Below are positions 1 to 8,636 of a stretch of DNA of 64,000 bases, piece by piece (position 1 is the first letter of the stretch; each line of letters begins with the position of its first letter). The notes beneath the pieces were generated by a model that saw only the letters and a list, made by a program, of their open reading frames with translations, searched no databases and had not been told where the DNA came from. Location: assembly GCA_017448965.1 (NCBI GenBank), contig JAFSKK010000049.1, forward strand, positions 1-64,000, written 5' to 3'. Source of the DNA: Bacteroidaceae bacterium. GTDB lineage: Bacteria; Bacteroidota; Bacteroidia; Bacteroidales; Bacteroidaceae. The position numbers and the translations under genes are program-made.

Positions 1-123
1 CACAGGTCATTTGACAACTTCATCGTGAACATGCTGGGGGCGCTAGCCGCTTACTGCTTCTTCCCAAAGAAACCATGCATCGCATGTGAAAGAACTTTAG
101 ACACACAACTTGCACTGTTTTGA
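1..123 (+). CDS. C-terminal tail of an IS982-like transposase (partial, cut by window start)
   Basis: The first frame is open from base 1 to a TGA at 121-123 and gives the last 40 residues of a protein. The text HRSFDNFIVNMLGALAAY followed by CFFPKKP resembles the C-terminus of IS982-family DDE transposases common in Bacteroidales. This is recognition from memory, not a search. The catalytic core lies outside the window, so intactness cannot be judged. The element probably ends at about 141, where the word CGAACTCACGTT (130-141) matches the terminal inverted repeat of a non-autonomous element at 50.03-50.42 kb. Its end lies five bases from the stop codon of the convergent DUF5686 gene. Confidence 0.6.
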   Translation, partial: HRSFDNFIVNMLGALAAYCFFPKKPCIACERTLDTQLALF

Positions 124-145
124 ATTCGTCGAACTCACGTTCGTG

Positions 146-2707
146 TTAGAACTTGAAGTCAACAGCAAAGCGGATGCCGTTCTTCTTCAGTTTGTCGCCT
201 CCGTAGATGTCGGGCATGTCGTTGTAGGACAAGCGGCGCACATACTGCACGGTGATGACTTTGAAGATATTGCTGATGCCGACAGAGAGTTCCATGTAGG
301 GCTTGTTACCCATCACGAAAGACGTCTGATGTCTGTCTCTGGTAGGGAAGACAAACAGGTCGTTGTCTTCTGTCTGCTTGAAGGGGTTGTTGCGGTCGGA
401 CAGATGTCCGTAGAGCATCTTGAAGCCAATGTACTCGCGCAGTTTCATCTTTTTCAAAAGCGGGATGCGGTTAAGAACCTTACCATCGAAACTCCAGTTG
501 ATGAACAGCGACGCGTAGCTGTCGTTAAGGAACTCCATGTTGCGCAGCATGTTGAATGACCAACTATCAAACTGCACAAAGTAAGAGAGGTTTGACTGAG
601 GCGTGAAAAGCATGGGGAAAGGCACCTTGTTCCACTGGTGACCACCTTTCAGATAAGCCTCAATGCTTCCGCAGGCACCTGGCAACCAGAACTTCTTGAA
701 GATGGTGGCTTCGGTGATGTTGTAGTTGTATTGTCCCTCGAAGAAGCCGTCAATGCCCATCGTGTGTTCCAGTGTGAAGATGGGGGCATCCTTATTGATG
801 GCAATACGTTGCTGCTTGCTGTTGATGAACGTCTCACGAGGTGCATAGCGGAACCCCAGTTTCACGTCGCTGGTTCTAATGTGGGGAACGAAGGTCTCTA
901 TGCCGTTGTTATAGTCGGCGTTGCGCATGTAAACGAGTTTGCCTGTGGGGGTGAGTTTGGAGTGATCCAGTGCTGCTGACCATGTGATGTTATTATCGGT
1001 CTCATACTGATACTTCAAGTTCAGGTCGTTCACATACATCATCTGATCCACCTTGCTGGTCTTGAAGGAACTGTACATATTGTCCTTAATGGTGCCGGAA
1101 TACTTGTCCACTGGCGACATGTCGTCGTACATGAAAGAAGCGGTAATGCTGCGGCGAGGAAACTCGTGTGCCATGTACTTCTTCTTGTTGAAGGAGTATT
1201 CCACTTCTGCCTTGTACTTCCACTTTTCGTCCTTGGTGCCGTAGGCTCCGTAGCCGCGCAGGAAGAGGTGAGGAGAGAGATTTCCCGTCGTCTGAAGGCT
1301 TCCTTGGTAGCGCCAGCCGTCAATCTCATTGTGGGAAACGATGGCATTGAGGGGGATGAAATCAATCTTGTTGGGTTTTGGGGTCAACTCGATGGAGTTC
1401 TCAACCACGGCCGTGAGGAGGAACTTCTTGAAGGCTCCGAGGTCGTTGTTGATTTTATCCACGCCATTGCCGAGATGACTTTCTGAGTTGGTCAACTGGA
1501 TAGGACGGATGGAGGCCCAATACGTGGAGTCCTTGAATTCGGCATCGGCCATCACACGCTCTGTCTGTGGCGACTTGAAAGCTTTTTTGTCTGTGATGGG
1601 ATTGAAGTTGTAGTTGCTGTAGCTGGTGTAGCGCTGGCACTGGAACTTGATGGCACCGTAGAGACCGCTCAACTCCACCACCATGTTATCCACTTTCATC
1701 ACACGTTCACCTGTAGGCAACGTCATGAAGTCTTGAATCACCATGAGGTTGTCCACGAAGTTCACACCTGAGTTGTTAGGAATGTTCAACACAGCGCGCT
1801 TCACCTGGTTCAGTTTATCATCGGTGATGAAGAGGTGACCAGAGAAACCGAAATCCTGCGTGTTGTTGGGCAGGAAGACGACGTCGATGCACCGCTCGTT
1901 GTCCACCATGATGGTGTCCTGGATATAATAATGATAGAAGCCAATGGCCTCACTGGTGGAGATAGGGCTGATGAACGGGTGCTGGAGCAAGCGAACATTG
2001 TCCTTGTAGATGTCCACATCGGTAAAGATGTCCTTGATGAGCGAGGTAATCATGTCACCTGACGAGAGCATCGATTGGAAACCATCGCTGCGCTTGGCGT
2101 GGATGGTGGTCTTCACCGTCTTGGGGTTCTTGCGATAGTTCTCTTCAGAAGAGGTCTCCTCCACCATGATAGGCAGAATCAACTTACCTGTCTCAGGGCA
2201 TATCTCGGAGAGCAGGGTATCTTTTGTACCCTTGATGTCGTTGTAGGAGAAGGTTTTCTTCTCGTACTTATCAAAGTGGTAGAAGTCCTTTTCCTTGATG
2301 TCGCTCAATCGTTTGTTGGCAATGACCTTGCGCATGAGGTCAACGGCAGGGTTGTTCTTGCGTTTGTAGTTAATCTTCGACTTCTTCACCACCACCTCGC
2401 CCAGCAGGATGTCATCACTGTACATCTTGATGATCTGGTCGCGAATCTCCTGCCTTCCGCGTGGCACCGTAACGGTGACGGGTTTGTAGCCGAGAGAGGT
2501 GATTTCGAACTTGCTGTAGTTGTTGAGGATGGGGAGAACGAAGTTTCCGTTGATGTCGGTTGAGCGTCCTTCTGAAGTGCCGATATACTTCACGGCAGCA
2601 AAGGGGATGGGTTCGCCATTGGCGGCATCAATCACTTGACCGTAGAACTGCGCTTTCACTGCCACAGCGAAGAGCACAAGCAGAAATGAAACGGATAACT
2701 TTTTCAT
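146..2707 (-). CDS. DUF5686 / carboxypeptidase-like regulatory domain outer-membrane protein
   Basis: A protein of 853 residues. A signal peptide (MKKLSVSFLLVLFAVAVKAQ) is followed by a carboxypeptidase-regulatory-like beta-sandwich domain at about residues 22-100 (GQVIDAANGEPIPFAAV), then a long region typical of DUF5686 proteins with many beta-strand-like stretches. This fits an outer-membrane or periplasmic protein of Bacteroidetes; the exact function is unknown. The ATG at 2707 is preferred because it leaves one base after the gpmI stop and begins a clean signal peptide. A TTG four codons upstream would overlap gpmI. It is probably co-transcribed with gpmI. Confidence 0.85.
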   Translation of the reverse strand: MKKLSVSFLLVLFAVAVKAQFYGQVIDAANGEPIPFAAVKYIGTSEGRSTDINGNFVLPILNNYSKFEITSLGYKPVTVTVPRGRQEIRDQIIKMYSDDILLGEVVVKKSKINYKRKNNPAVDLMRKVIANKRLSDIKEKDFYHFDKYEKKTFSYNDIKGTKDTLLSEICPETGKLILPIMVEETSSEENYRKNPKTVKTTIHAKRSDGFQSMLSSGDMITSLIKDIFTDVDIYKDNVRLLQHPFISPISTSEAIGFYHYYIQDTIMVDNERCIDVVFLPNNTQDFGFSGHLFITDDKLNQVKRAVLNIPNNSGVNFVDNLMVIQDFMTLPTGERVMKVDNMVVELSGLYGAIKFQCQRYTSYSNYNFNPITDKKAFKSPQTERVMADAEFKDSTYWASIRPIQLTNSESHLGNGVDKINNDLGAFKKFLLTAVVENSIELTPKPNKIDFIPLNAIVSHNEIDGWRYQGSLQTTGNLSPHLFLRGYGAYGTKDEKWKYKAEVEYSFNKKKYMAHEFPRRSITASFMYDDMSPVDKYSGTIKDNMYSSFKTSKVDQMMYVNDLNLKYQYETDNNITWSAALDHSKLTPTGKLVYMRNADYNNGIETFVPHIRTSDVKLGFRYAPRETFINSKQQRIAINKDAPIFTLEHTMGIDGFFEGQYNYNITEATIFKKFWLPGACGSIEAYLKGGHQWNKVPFPMLFTPQSNLSYFVQFDSWSFNMLRNMEFLNDSYASLFINWSFDGKVLNRIPLLKKMKLREYIGFKMLYGHLSDRNNPFKQTEDNDLFVFPTRDRHQTSFVMGNKPYMELSVGISNIFKVITVQYVRRLSYNDMPDIYGGDKLKKNGIRFAVDFKF

Positions 2708-2708
2708 A

Positions 2709-4244
2709 TTAGTCTTCAATCAGGCAGTTGCCCGTCATCTCCTTTGGTTGTTCCAATCCCATGATGTGGAGGATGGAAGGAGCGACGTCTGCCAGCACAC
2801 CGTTCTTCACTGTGGCGTTCTTGTTCTCCGTCACATAGATGAAAGGAACAGCGTTGAGTGAGTGGGCGGTATTGGGAGTGCCATCAGCGTTGAGGGCATT
2901 GTCAGCATTGCCGTGGTCAGCGATGATGATGGTCTCGTAATCCATGCTCTTGGCAGTTTCCACCACTTCGTTCACGCACTGGTCGATGGCCTTCACGGCA
3001 GCTTCGATGGCAGGGTATACACCTGTATGACCCACCATGTCGCCATTGGCGAAGTTCACCACAATCCAGTCGTATTTGTTGGTCTTGAGGGCTTCAACCA
3101 GCTTGTCCTTCACCTCGAATGCTGACATCTCTGGTTTGAGGTCATAAGTGGCCACTTTGGGAGAGTTTACGAGGATGCGGTCTTCACCTTCAAATGGTTC
3201 TTCACGACCACCATTGAAGAAGAAGGTCACGTGTGCATATTTCTCAGTCTCAGCAGTGTGGAGCTGCTTCAAGCCCTTGCTGGCGATGTACTCGCCGAGG
3301 GTGTTCTCCACGTTCTCCTTGGGGAAGAGGATGTGTACGCCTGTGAACGAAGCGTCGTATGGAGTCATGCAGTAGTACTGGAGTCCAGGGATGGTCTTCA
3401 TGCCCTGCTCCTCCATGTCCTTCTGGGTCAGCACGATGGTCAATTCTTTTGCTCGGTCATTGCGGTAGTTATAGAAAATCACCACGTCGCCCTCCTTGAT
3501 GCGACCATCCACGTTGCAGTTGATGAGTGGCTCCATGAACTCGTCCGTGTTCTTGTGCTCCTCCGTGTGAGAGTCGTAGCAAGACTGCACGCCTTCCACC
3601 ATGTCAGCCACCTCACGACCTTTGCCATGCACGAGCTGGTCGTAAGCCACCTTGATGCGGTCCCAACGCTTGTCACGATCCATTGCATAGAAACGACCGA
3701 TGATGGAAGCGATAGCACCCACACCCACCTCGTCAATGTGCTTCTGCAAGTCAGCGATGAAACCCTTGCCCGACTTCGGGTCAGTGTCACGACCGTCCAT
3801 GAAACAGTGTACGTAGCAGTTCTCGATGCCATACACCTTGGCGATGTCGATAAGCTTCAGGATGTGGTCGAATGAAGAGTGTACGCCACCCGTAGAAGTC
3901 AAACCCATCAGGTGAACGCTCTTGCCGTTCTCCTTTGCATAGCCGTAAGCCGACTTGATTTCTGGGTTCTCCAAGATGGAGTTGTCTGCACAGGCACGGT
4001 TAATCTTCACCAAGTCCTGATACACGATGCGTCCAGCACCGATATTGAGGTGTCCCACCTCCGAGTTACCCATCTGTCCATCAGGCAGACCCACGTTCTC
4101 ACCGCTTGCCTGCAACTCAGAGTGAGGATAATTTGCGTTCAGATAGTCCATGTAAGGTGTTGGTGTCTGATAAATCACGTCTCCCTTACTCTTGTCACCG
4201 ATTCCCCAACCATCGAGAATCATCAAAAGTGCTTTCTTTGCCAT
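2709..4244 (-). CDS. gpmI: 2,3-bisphosphoglycerate-independent phosphoglycerate mutase
   Basis: A cytoplasmic glycolytic enzyme interconverting 3- and 2-phosphoglycerate with two Mn ions. At 511 residues it has the usual length. The N-terminus [14 protein letters not shown] carries the first metal-binding Asp. [17 protein letters not shown] holds the phosphorylated Ser, [12 protein letters not shown] and [13 protein letters not shown] are family motifs, and [10 protein letters not shown] near the C-terminus supplies late metal ligands. An ATG start lies about 65 bases downstream of a TAACTTTG promoter element. The DUF5686 gene follows after one base. Confidence 0.97.
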   Translation of the reverse strand: MAKKALLMILDGWGIGDKSKGDVIYQTPTPYMDYLNANYPHSELQASGENVGLPDGQMGNSEVGHLNIGAGRIVYQDLVKINRACADNSILENPEIKSAYGYAKENGKSVHLMGLTSTGGVHSSFDHILKLIDIAKVYGIENCYVHCFMDGRDTDPKSGKGFIADLQKHIDEVGVGAIASIIGRFYAMDRDKRWDRIKVAYDQLVHGKGREVADMVEGVQSCYDSHTEEHKNTDEFMEPLINCNVDGRIKEGDVVIFYNYRNDRAKELTIVLTQKDMEEQGMKTIPGLQYYCMTPYDASFTGVHILFPKENVENTLGEYIASKGLKQLHTAETEKYAHVTFFFNGGREEPFEGEDRILVNSPKVATYDLKPEMSAFEVKDKLVEALKTNKYDWIVVNFANGDMVGHTGVYPAIEAAVKAIDQCVNEVVETAKSMDYETIIIADHGNADNALNADGTPNTAHSLNAVPFIYVTENKNATVKNGVLADVAPSILHIMGLEQPKEMTGNCLIED

Positions 4245-4308
4245 AATAATCGTATATTTAATGTGTTAAATTCAAGAACTCAAAGCGCACACGCACGCTT
4301 ACAGGGTG

Positions 4309-4316
4309 CAAAGTTA
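4309..4316 (-). promoter_or_regulatory. -7 element of the gpmI promoter
   Basis: On the minus strand the sequence reads TAACTTTG, a full match to the Bacteroidetes -7 consensus TAnnTTTG, about 65 bases before the gpmI start. No clear TTTG lies at the -33 distance. Confidence 0.6.
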
Positions 4317-4432
4317 GGAAAAAGGGATGAAATAAAAGCCTTATTCATAAAGATTAACCCTTTTTGAGGAGTAAATGCCGTGTTCACGGACTAAAAAGCA
4401 AGGTTTTGTCAATGGTTTACATTTTTTCTTTG

Positions 4433-4440
4433 TACCTTTG
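4433..4440 (+). promoter_or_regulatory. -7 element of the lemA operon promoter
   Basis: TACCTTTG, a perfect Bacteroidetes -7 element, lies 35 bases before the lemA ATG. A TTTG at 4405-4408 is 24 bases upstream, longer than the usual 19-21, so the -33 assignment is weak. Confidence 0.6.
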
Positions 4441-4474
4441 TGGCGTTAAAAGTGATACGAAAAAAGAAAAGATA

Positions 4475-5053
4475 ATGGTTACAGAGATTTTGATTACGTT
4501 AGGGGTGTTGGTTCTTGTGGCCGCCCCCATCGTTTGGTGGTTCGTCAAGACTCAGAACGAGCTGGTGAACCTTGACGAGAAGTGCAAAAATGCGCTCAGT
4601 CAGATTGAGATGCAACTCAACTCGCGTTGGGATGCCCTGTTGGCGATGGCGCAGGCCGCTTCCGCCTATGCGAAGCACGAGAGCGAAACGCTGGTTCAGG
4701 TCATTTCGAGTCGTCGAGGCATTGAAGTGAGGACTGCAGCCGATGTGAACGAGCAGCAGGATGCCTTCTCAGAGGTGTTGAGCCGTTTGATGGCCGTGAA
4801 CGAGGCCTATCCCGAGTTGCAGGCATCGGGGTTGTATAAGCAGACGATGGACAGCATCGCAGAATATGAGGAGAGTGTGCGCATGGCACGTATGATTTAC
4901 AACGACACGGCTACCCGCTTCAACCGTTATGTGCGTCAGTGGCCATCCAGCATGGTGGCTGGTCAGCAGCATTTTGTGGTACGCGACTATCTGTCGGTGG
5001 ACGATAAGGGCAAGCGAAAGATGCCAGAACTGTTTGCGGAAGAAAAGGCATGA
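4475..5053 (+). CDS. lemA: LemA family membrane-anchored protein
   Basis: A 192-residue protein with one N-terminal membrane helix (about residues 3-25, ending VWWFVKTQNELVNLDEKC) and a helical LemA domain. The motifs NLDEKCKNALSQIEMQLNSR and YNDTATRFNR are characteristic of the family. The molecular role of LemA is unresolved; it often sits beside DUF2207 or TPM-domain proteins, as here. The ATG at 4475 is chosen because it begins directly before the membrane helix and lies downstream of a clear promoter. Its stop overlaps the next start (ATGATGA), so translational coupling is likely. Confidence 0.92.
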   Translation: MVTEILITLGVLVLVAAPIVWWFVKTQNELVNLDEKCKNALSQIEMQLNSRWDALLAMAQAASAYAKHESETLVQVISSRRGIEVRTAADVNEQQDAFSEVLSRLMAVNEAYPELQASGLYKQTMDSIAEYEESVRMARMIYNDTATRFNRYVRQWPSSMVAGQQHFVVRDYLSVDDKGKRKMPELFAEEKA

Positions 5054-7047
5054 TGACGAAGAAGATAATGAGATCGGTGGCCAGAACCTTCCTGGCTGTT
5101 CTCTTCATGCTCTTTTCCGCAGTCCCAGTTGTGGCACAGCACCAGTTGGACTCGGTGTTTGTGTTGGTGAGGTTGATGGATGACGGCAGTGCGCGTGTGA
5201 CCGAACGACGTGATGCCCACATGAGTGAGCAAGGTACAGAAGGTTTTATCACCTTCAACAACATGGGCGACATTGAGGTGAAGGATTTGCACGTGTACGA
5301 CGAGGAGAACACGGATTTTGTGGTGGAGGAGGAATGGGACGTCAATCGCTCTCGCGAACAGAAGACGGGCCGATGTGGGTATCACTACACCGACGAGGGT
5401 GTGGAAGTCTGCTGGGGTATTGGCAAGGCAGGGAAACGCAGCTACTACATCAGTTACACGCTGACTCATCTGGTGAAGGCCTACGATGACTATGATGGAT
5501 TCTGCCATTCCTTCTATGAGGCGGCCAATTCTCCGGCCACTTTTGCAATGGTGAGCATTCAAATGGAAGTGGACACGCTCACAAAGAAAGATGCGCGCAT
5601 CTGGACTTTCGGTTACGATGGTTGGAAGGGGCATGGACGCAACTATGTGTGGGCACGAACGGAAGATGATAGTTTTATGCGCAACGGCGATGCCATCATC
5701 GTGCTTTTGGAGCTTGAGAAGGGCTTGCTGCATCCCGACGTGAAGAAAGAAGGCACGTTCAAGGAATTGGTGAAACGTCCTGCCTTCGTAGATAGTGAAT
5801 ACGACATCGAAGTGGCGATGGGTGACACCGTGGAGGGTGGTGTTGCACGCAGTTCGCTGATGGGCGGCGAAGCCGGTTCTGGACATGAAGGAAAGCCCCA
5901 ATCTGCCTATTCTGCCGATAATGACGGCGGCGGATACAGTTGGGAATTGATCGGTGGTTTCCTTGTGATCATAGGACTCATTGCTTGGGCTGCCAGCGAC
6001 CCTATCCAGTCGAGCATTGCCGAAAACAAAATGATGAAACAGAGAGCCAAGCACCTGATGCAACTGATGGGAGGAAAGAAGTGGGACGAACTGCCCTATT
6101 GGCGGGCCTTGCCCATGCAGGGTAACCTGCTGGCATCGAGCAGTGTGTTGGCCTCTGTGCAGCATACCTTACAGGCATCGGGCAACCCCATCAAAGGCGT
6201 GGAGTTCGATGTGCAGCATCTCTATGAGGCATTCATCCTTCGCATGTTCTACAAGGGTGGCATCACGCTTGACTATGATACCGACAAGCAGGGTAGGACG
6301 CGCCAGCTCTTCCGTATCAAGGAACCTGTAAAGCCCGAGAAGCGACCCGATCTCGATGTGACGAAGAACATCACCAGCATCCATTCTCTTTATGGTGTCC
6401 GACGTCGTGAGGTGGAATGGCAATACAAGGGCTTGATACATGACGACGGCATTCAGTATATGCTACAAGACCTGCTTTATAAAGCGGCCAATGAAGACCA
6501 CCTCTTGCAGCCTGACGAGTTGAAGACTTATGTGAATAAGAACCTTGAACGACTGCGGCCGATGGCGGATGCGCTCTACATGGTTGCTGGAAGTCGCAAG
6601 GACGATGCAGCTCTCCAGGCAGACGAGGTGCAGCAGGTGGTGGGTTTTGTCCATTATCTCAATGACTTCTCACTTGTAGGAGAAAGGCATATAGGGGAGG
6701 TGAATCTCTGGAAGGAATTCCTCGTTTTTGCATCCTTCTACGGTATTGCCGATCAGGTGCGTAAGGACATGATGAGGGTAGCACCCGATACGACTAAGCT
6801 CGATCAGTTCCTCCCGCCGTATCAGGTGATGGAAGACTTCAAGCCTGTCACGAAGGCATTGACAACCACTCTCTACACCGCATATATGTATGAGACGGCG
6901 TATGAACGTGAACAGCGCCGTGCTTCTTATAGCAGTGATCATGACTACAGTTCACGCAGTTACTCCAGCAGTAGTGGTGGCAGCGGACACAGCAGTCACT
7001 CTGGTGGTGGCGGTCACTCTGGTGGTGGCGGTTCAGGCTTTAGATAA
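5050..7047 (+). CDS. DUF2207 domain membrane protein with Ser/Gly/His-rich tail
   Basis: 665 residues. A signal peptide ends near SAVPVVAQ, followed by an extracytoplasmic DUF2207 domain (about residues 33-260), a membrane helix at about 296-315 (GGFLVIIGLIAWAASD), a cytoplasmic domain and a low-complexity Ser-Gly-His tail ending GGGGSGFR. Such tails are typical of DUF2207 proteins. The gene overlaps lemA by four bases, and this LemA-DUF2207 pairing recurs in bacteria. An envelope role is inferred; the activity is unknown. The ATG at 5050 is fixed by the overlap and the signal peptide. Confidence 0.88.
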   Translation: MMTKKIMRSVARTFLAVLFMLFSAVPVVAQHQLDSVFVLVRLMDDGSARVTERRDAHMSEQGTEGFITFNNMGDIEVKDLHVYDEENTDFVVEEEWDVNRSREQKTGRCGYHYTDEGVEVCWGIGKAGKRSYYISYTLTHLVKAYDDYDGFCHSFYEAANSPATFAMVSIQMEVDTLTKKDARIWTFGYDGWKGHGRNYVWARTEDDSFMRNGDAIIVLLELEKGLLHPDVKKEGTFKELVKRPAFVDSEYDIEVAMGDTVEGGVARSSLMGGEAGSGHEGKPQSAYSADNDGGGYSWELIGGFLVIIGLIAWAASDPIQSSIAENKMMKQRAKHLMQLMGGKKWDELPYWRALPMQGNLLASSSVLASVQHTLQASGNPIKGVEFDVQHLYEAFILRMFYKGGITLDYDTDKQGRTRQLFRIKEPVKPEKRPDLDVTKNITSIHSLYGVRRREVEWQYKGLIHDDGIQYMLQDLLYKAANEDHLLQPDELKTYVNKNLERLRPMADALYMVAGSRKDDAALQADEVQQVVGFVHYLNDFSLVGERHIGEVNLWKEFLVFASFYGIADQVRKDMMRVAPDTTKLDQFLPPYQVMEDFKPVTKALTTTLYTAYMYETAYEREQRRASYSSDHDYSSRSYSSSSGGSGHSSHSGGGGHSGGGGSGFR

Positions 7048-7061
7048 AAAACAATATCATT

Positions 7062-7718
7062 ATGGAGATACAAGAATTGTCAGATGGTCTTCTGAAGAAG
7101 AGCCTCGTCGGCCTGCTCATTGTGCTCGGCGTGAGTGTAGGGTGTTTCGTCTTTACCCCTTCACCGCCTGATTCAGTGGTGATGCTCGACAACACCTCTG
7201 GCGACACGATTGCCACCGTGGCAGCGGTTGCCATGGGTTTGTGCTGCTGTCCAGGCTTCCTATGCATCTTTATCAAGAAGTTACGTTTTCCCATGCTCAT
7301 CATCGTGAGTTTCATCTTGTTGTTGTTCCTTGCGGCAGTGTGTATCGACCATGCCTACATGAACCTGAACTATGCGTTCTCGAAGGACAAGTCGCCAGTG
7401 GAACGTCCTTGTGTCATCACCCACCACAGGCACAACCGAAGCACGCACATCCGACAGGAACACCACACGGGCAAGACCGTGTTTGGCGACAAGAAGGAGT
7501 ATGTGACAGAGCATGAAGAGACGACTGACGAGTATGTGCTGAAGTTCCGTTTCCTCGATGAGGGGAAGAAGGCGACCGAACACGTCATCAGCCGTGACAA
7601 CGCGTTTGAATTCTACAACCGTGTTTACGAGGGTGACACTTGTATCGCCTACGTCCTGACAGGTGCCTTTGGCATCGATTACGTGGCCGATATGCGTGTG
7701 AAACGGCGCGGACGCTAA
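7062..7718 (+). CDS. Unrecognised membrane protein, third gene of the lemA operon
   Basis: 218 residues, family not recognised. Three hydrophobic stretches are visible: about residues 14-33 (VGLLIVLGVSVGCFVF), 48-68 (TIATVAAVAMGLCCCPGFLC) and 73-95 (FPMLIIVSFILLLFLAAVC). A polar C-terminal domain follows, beginning with a His-rich stretch (HHRHNRSTHIRQEHH). It starts 14 bases after the DUF2207 gene, so it probably belongs to the same transcript. The His cluster could bind metal, which is speculation. Confidence 0.75.
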   Translation: MEIQELSDGLLKKSLVGLLIVLGVSVGCFVFTPSPPDSVVMLDNTSGDTIATVAAVAMGLCCCPGFLCIFIKKLRFPMLIIVSFILLLFLAAVCIDHAYMNLNYAFSKDKSPVERPCVITHHRHNRSTHIRQEHHTGKTVFGDKKEYVTEHEETTDEYVLKFRFLDEGKKATEHVISRDNAFEFYNRVYEGDTCIAYVLTGAFGIDYVADMRVKRRGR

Positions 7719-7735
7719 CCTCAAACTTCTCACTC

Positions 7736-8632
7736 ATGGAACTGATGACCCATATAGACATTCCACAGTCGGAATGGAAGATAGCCGCAGGCGCTAATGT
7801 GCTGCTGGTCGGCTCTTGCTTTGCCGATGAAATCGGGGGAAAGATGGTGAGGGGTGGCTTTGAGGCGATGGTCAATCCTTTTGGTACCCTCTACAATCCT
7901 GCCAGCATTGCGGCGAGCCTGTTGCGGAGCATCAGAGAGAAGGAGGTAGGAAGGGAGGATGTTTTTTGTGATGGGGATGGCGTGTGGCATTCGTGGATGC
8001 ACCATAGCTGCTTTTCCTCGGCAGATGTGGAAACGCTGGTGGAGTGCATCAACGCTACGACCCATCGTGTGGCAGACTTTCTGCGGGAGGCGGATGTGTT
8101 GGTGGTCACCTTTGGTACGGCGATCATCTATCGGTTGAAGGAGACGGGTATGTTGGTGGCCAACTGCCACAAACAGTTAGACAGCCTCTTTGTGAGGGAA
8201 CGCCTGAGTGCCTACGATATCGTGGATCAATGGCAGTTGCTCTTGCAACTGCTGGAGAGTGTGAATCCGAAGTTGAAGGTCATCTTTACCGTCAGCCCCA
8301 TTCGTCACAAGCGTGATGGCTACCACGTGAACCAAATCTCAAAGGGGATATTGTTGCAGGCGATAGACGAAATCGTAAATAGTAAATCGTCAAATAGTCA
8401 ATGGATTTATTTCCCCTCCTACGAAATCATGCTGGACGAACTGCGCGATTACCGCTTCTATGCCGACGACATGATACACCCTTCGGCACAGGCGGTGGAG
8501 TACATCTGGCAGCGGTTTCAGGACACTTACTTTGATAACAAGACAAAGGATGTGGTGGCGAAGGCGATGAAAGAGTGGCGACAGAGCCAGCATCGTCAAA
8601 TTGTAAATTGTAAATTGCCAAATAGTAAATGA
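7736..8632 (+). CDS. GSCFA domain protein
   Basis: 298 residues. The defining motif LLVGSCFADEIGGKM appears at about residue 21, and PFGTLYNP and FPSYEIMLDELRDYRFYADD are typical of this SGNH-hydrolase-like family; substrate unknown. The ATG at 7736 lies 18 bases after the upstream gene, and an in-frame ATG three codons later is also possible. Two stretches look like added repeat DNA: IVNSKSSNSQ (8371-8403), built on the word GTAAAT, and the tail IVNCKLPNSK (8600-8629), built on the same word. The stop lies four bases before murF-alr. Confidence 0.85.
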   Translation: MELMTHIDIPQSEWKIAAGANVLLVGSCFADEIGGKMVRGGFEAMVNPFGTLYNPASIAASLLRSIREKEVGREDVFCDGDGVWHSWMHHSCFSSADVETLVECINATTHRVADFLREADVLVVTFGTAIIYRLKETGMLVANCHKQLDSLFVRERLSAYDIVDQWQLLLQLLESVNPKLKVIFTVSPIRHKRDGYHVNQISKGILLQAIDEIVNSKSSNSQWIYFPSYEIMLDELRDYRFYADDMIHPSAQAVEYIWQRFQDTYFDNKTKDVVAKAMKEWRQSQHRQIVNCKLPNSK

Positions 8633-8636
8633 CAAG

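Noticed and set aside
4987..6165. 392-codon minus-strand frame opposite the DUF2207 gene
   Set aside because: Antisense to a gene with signal peptide and family features; Cys/His-rich nonsense composition.
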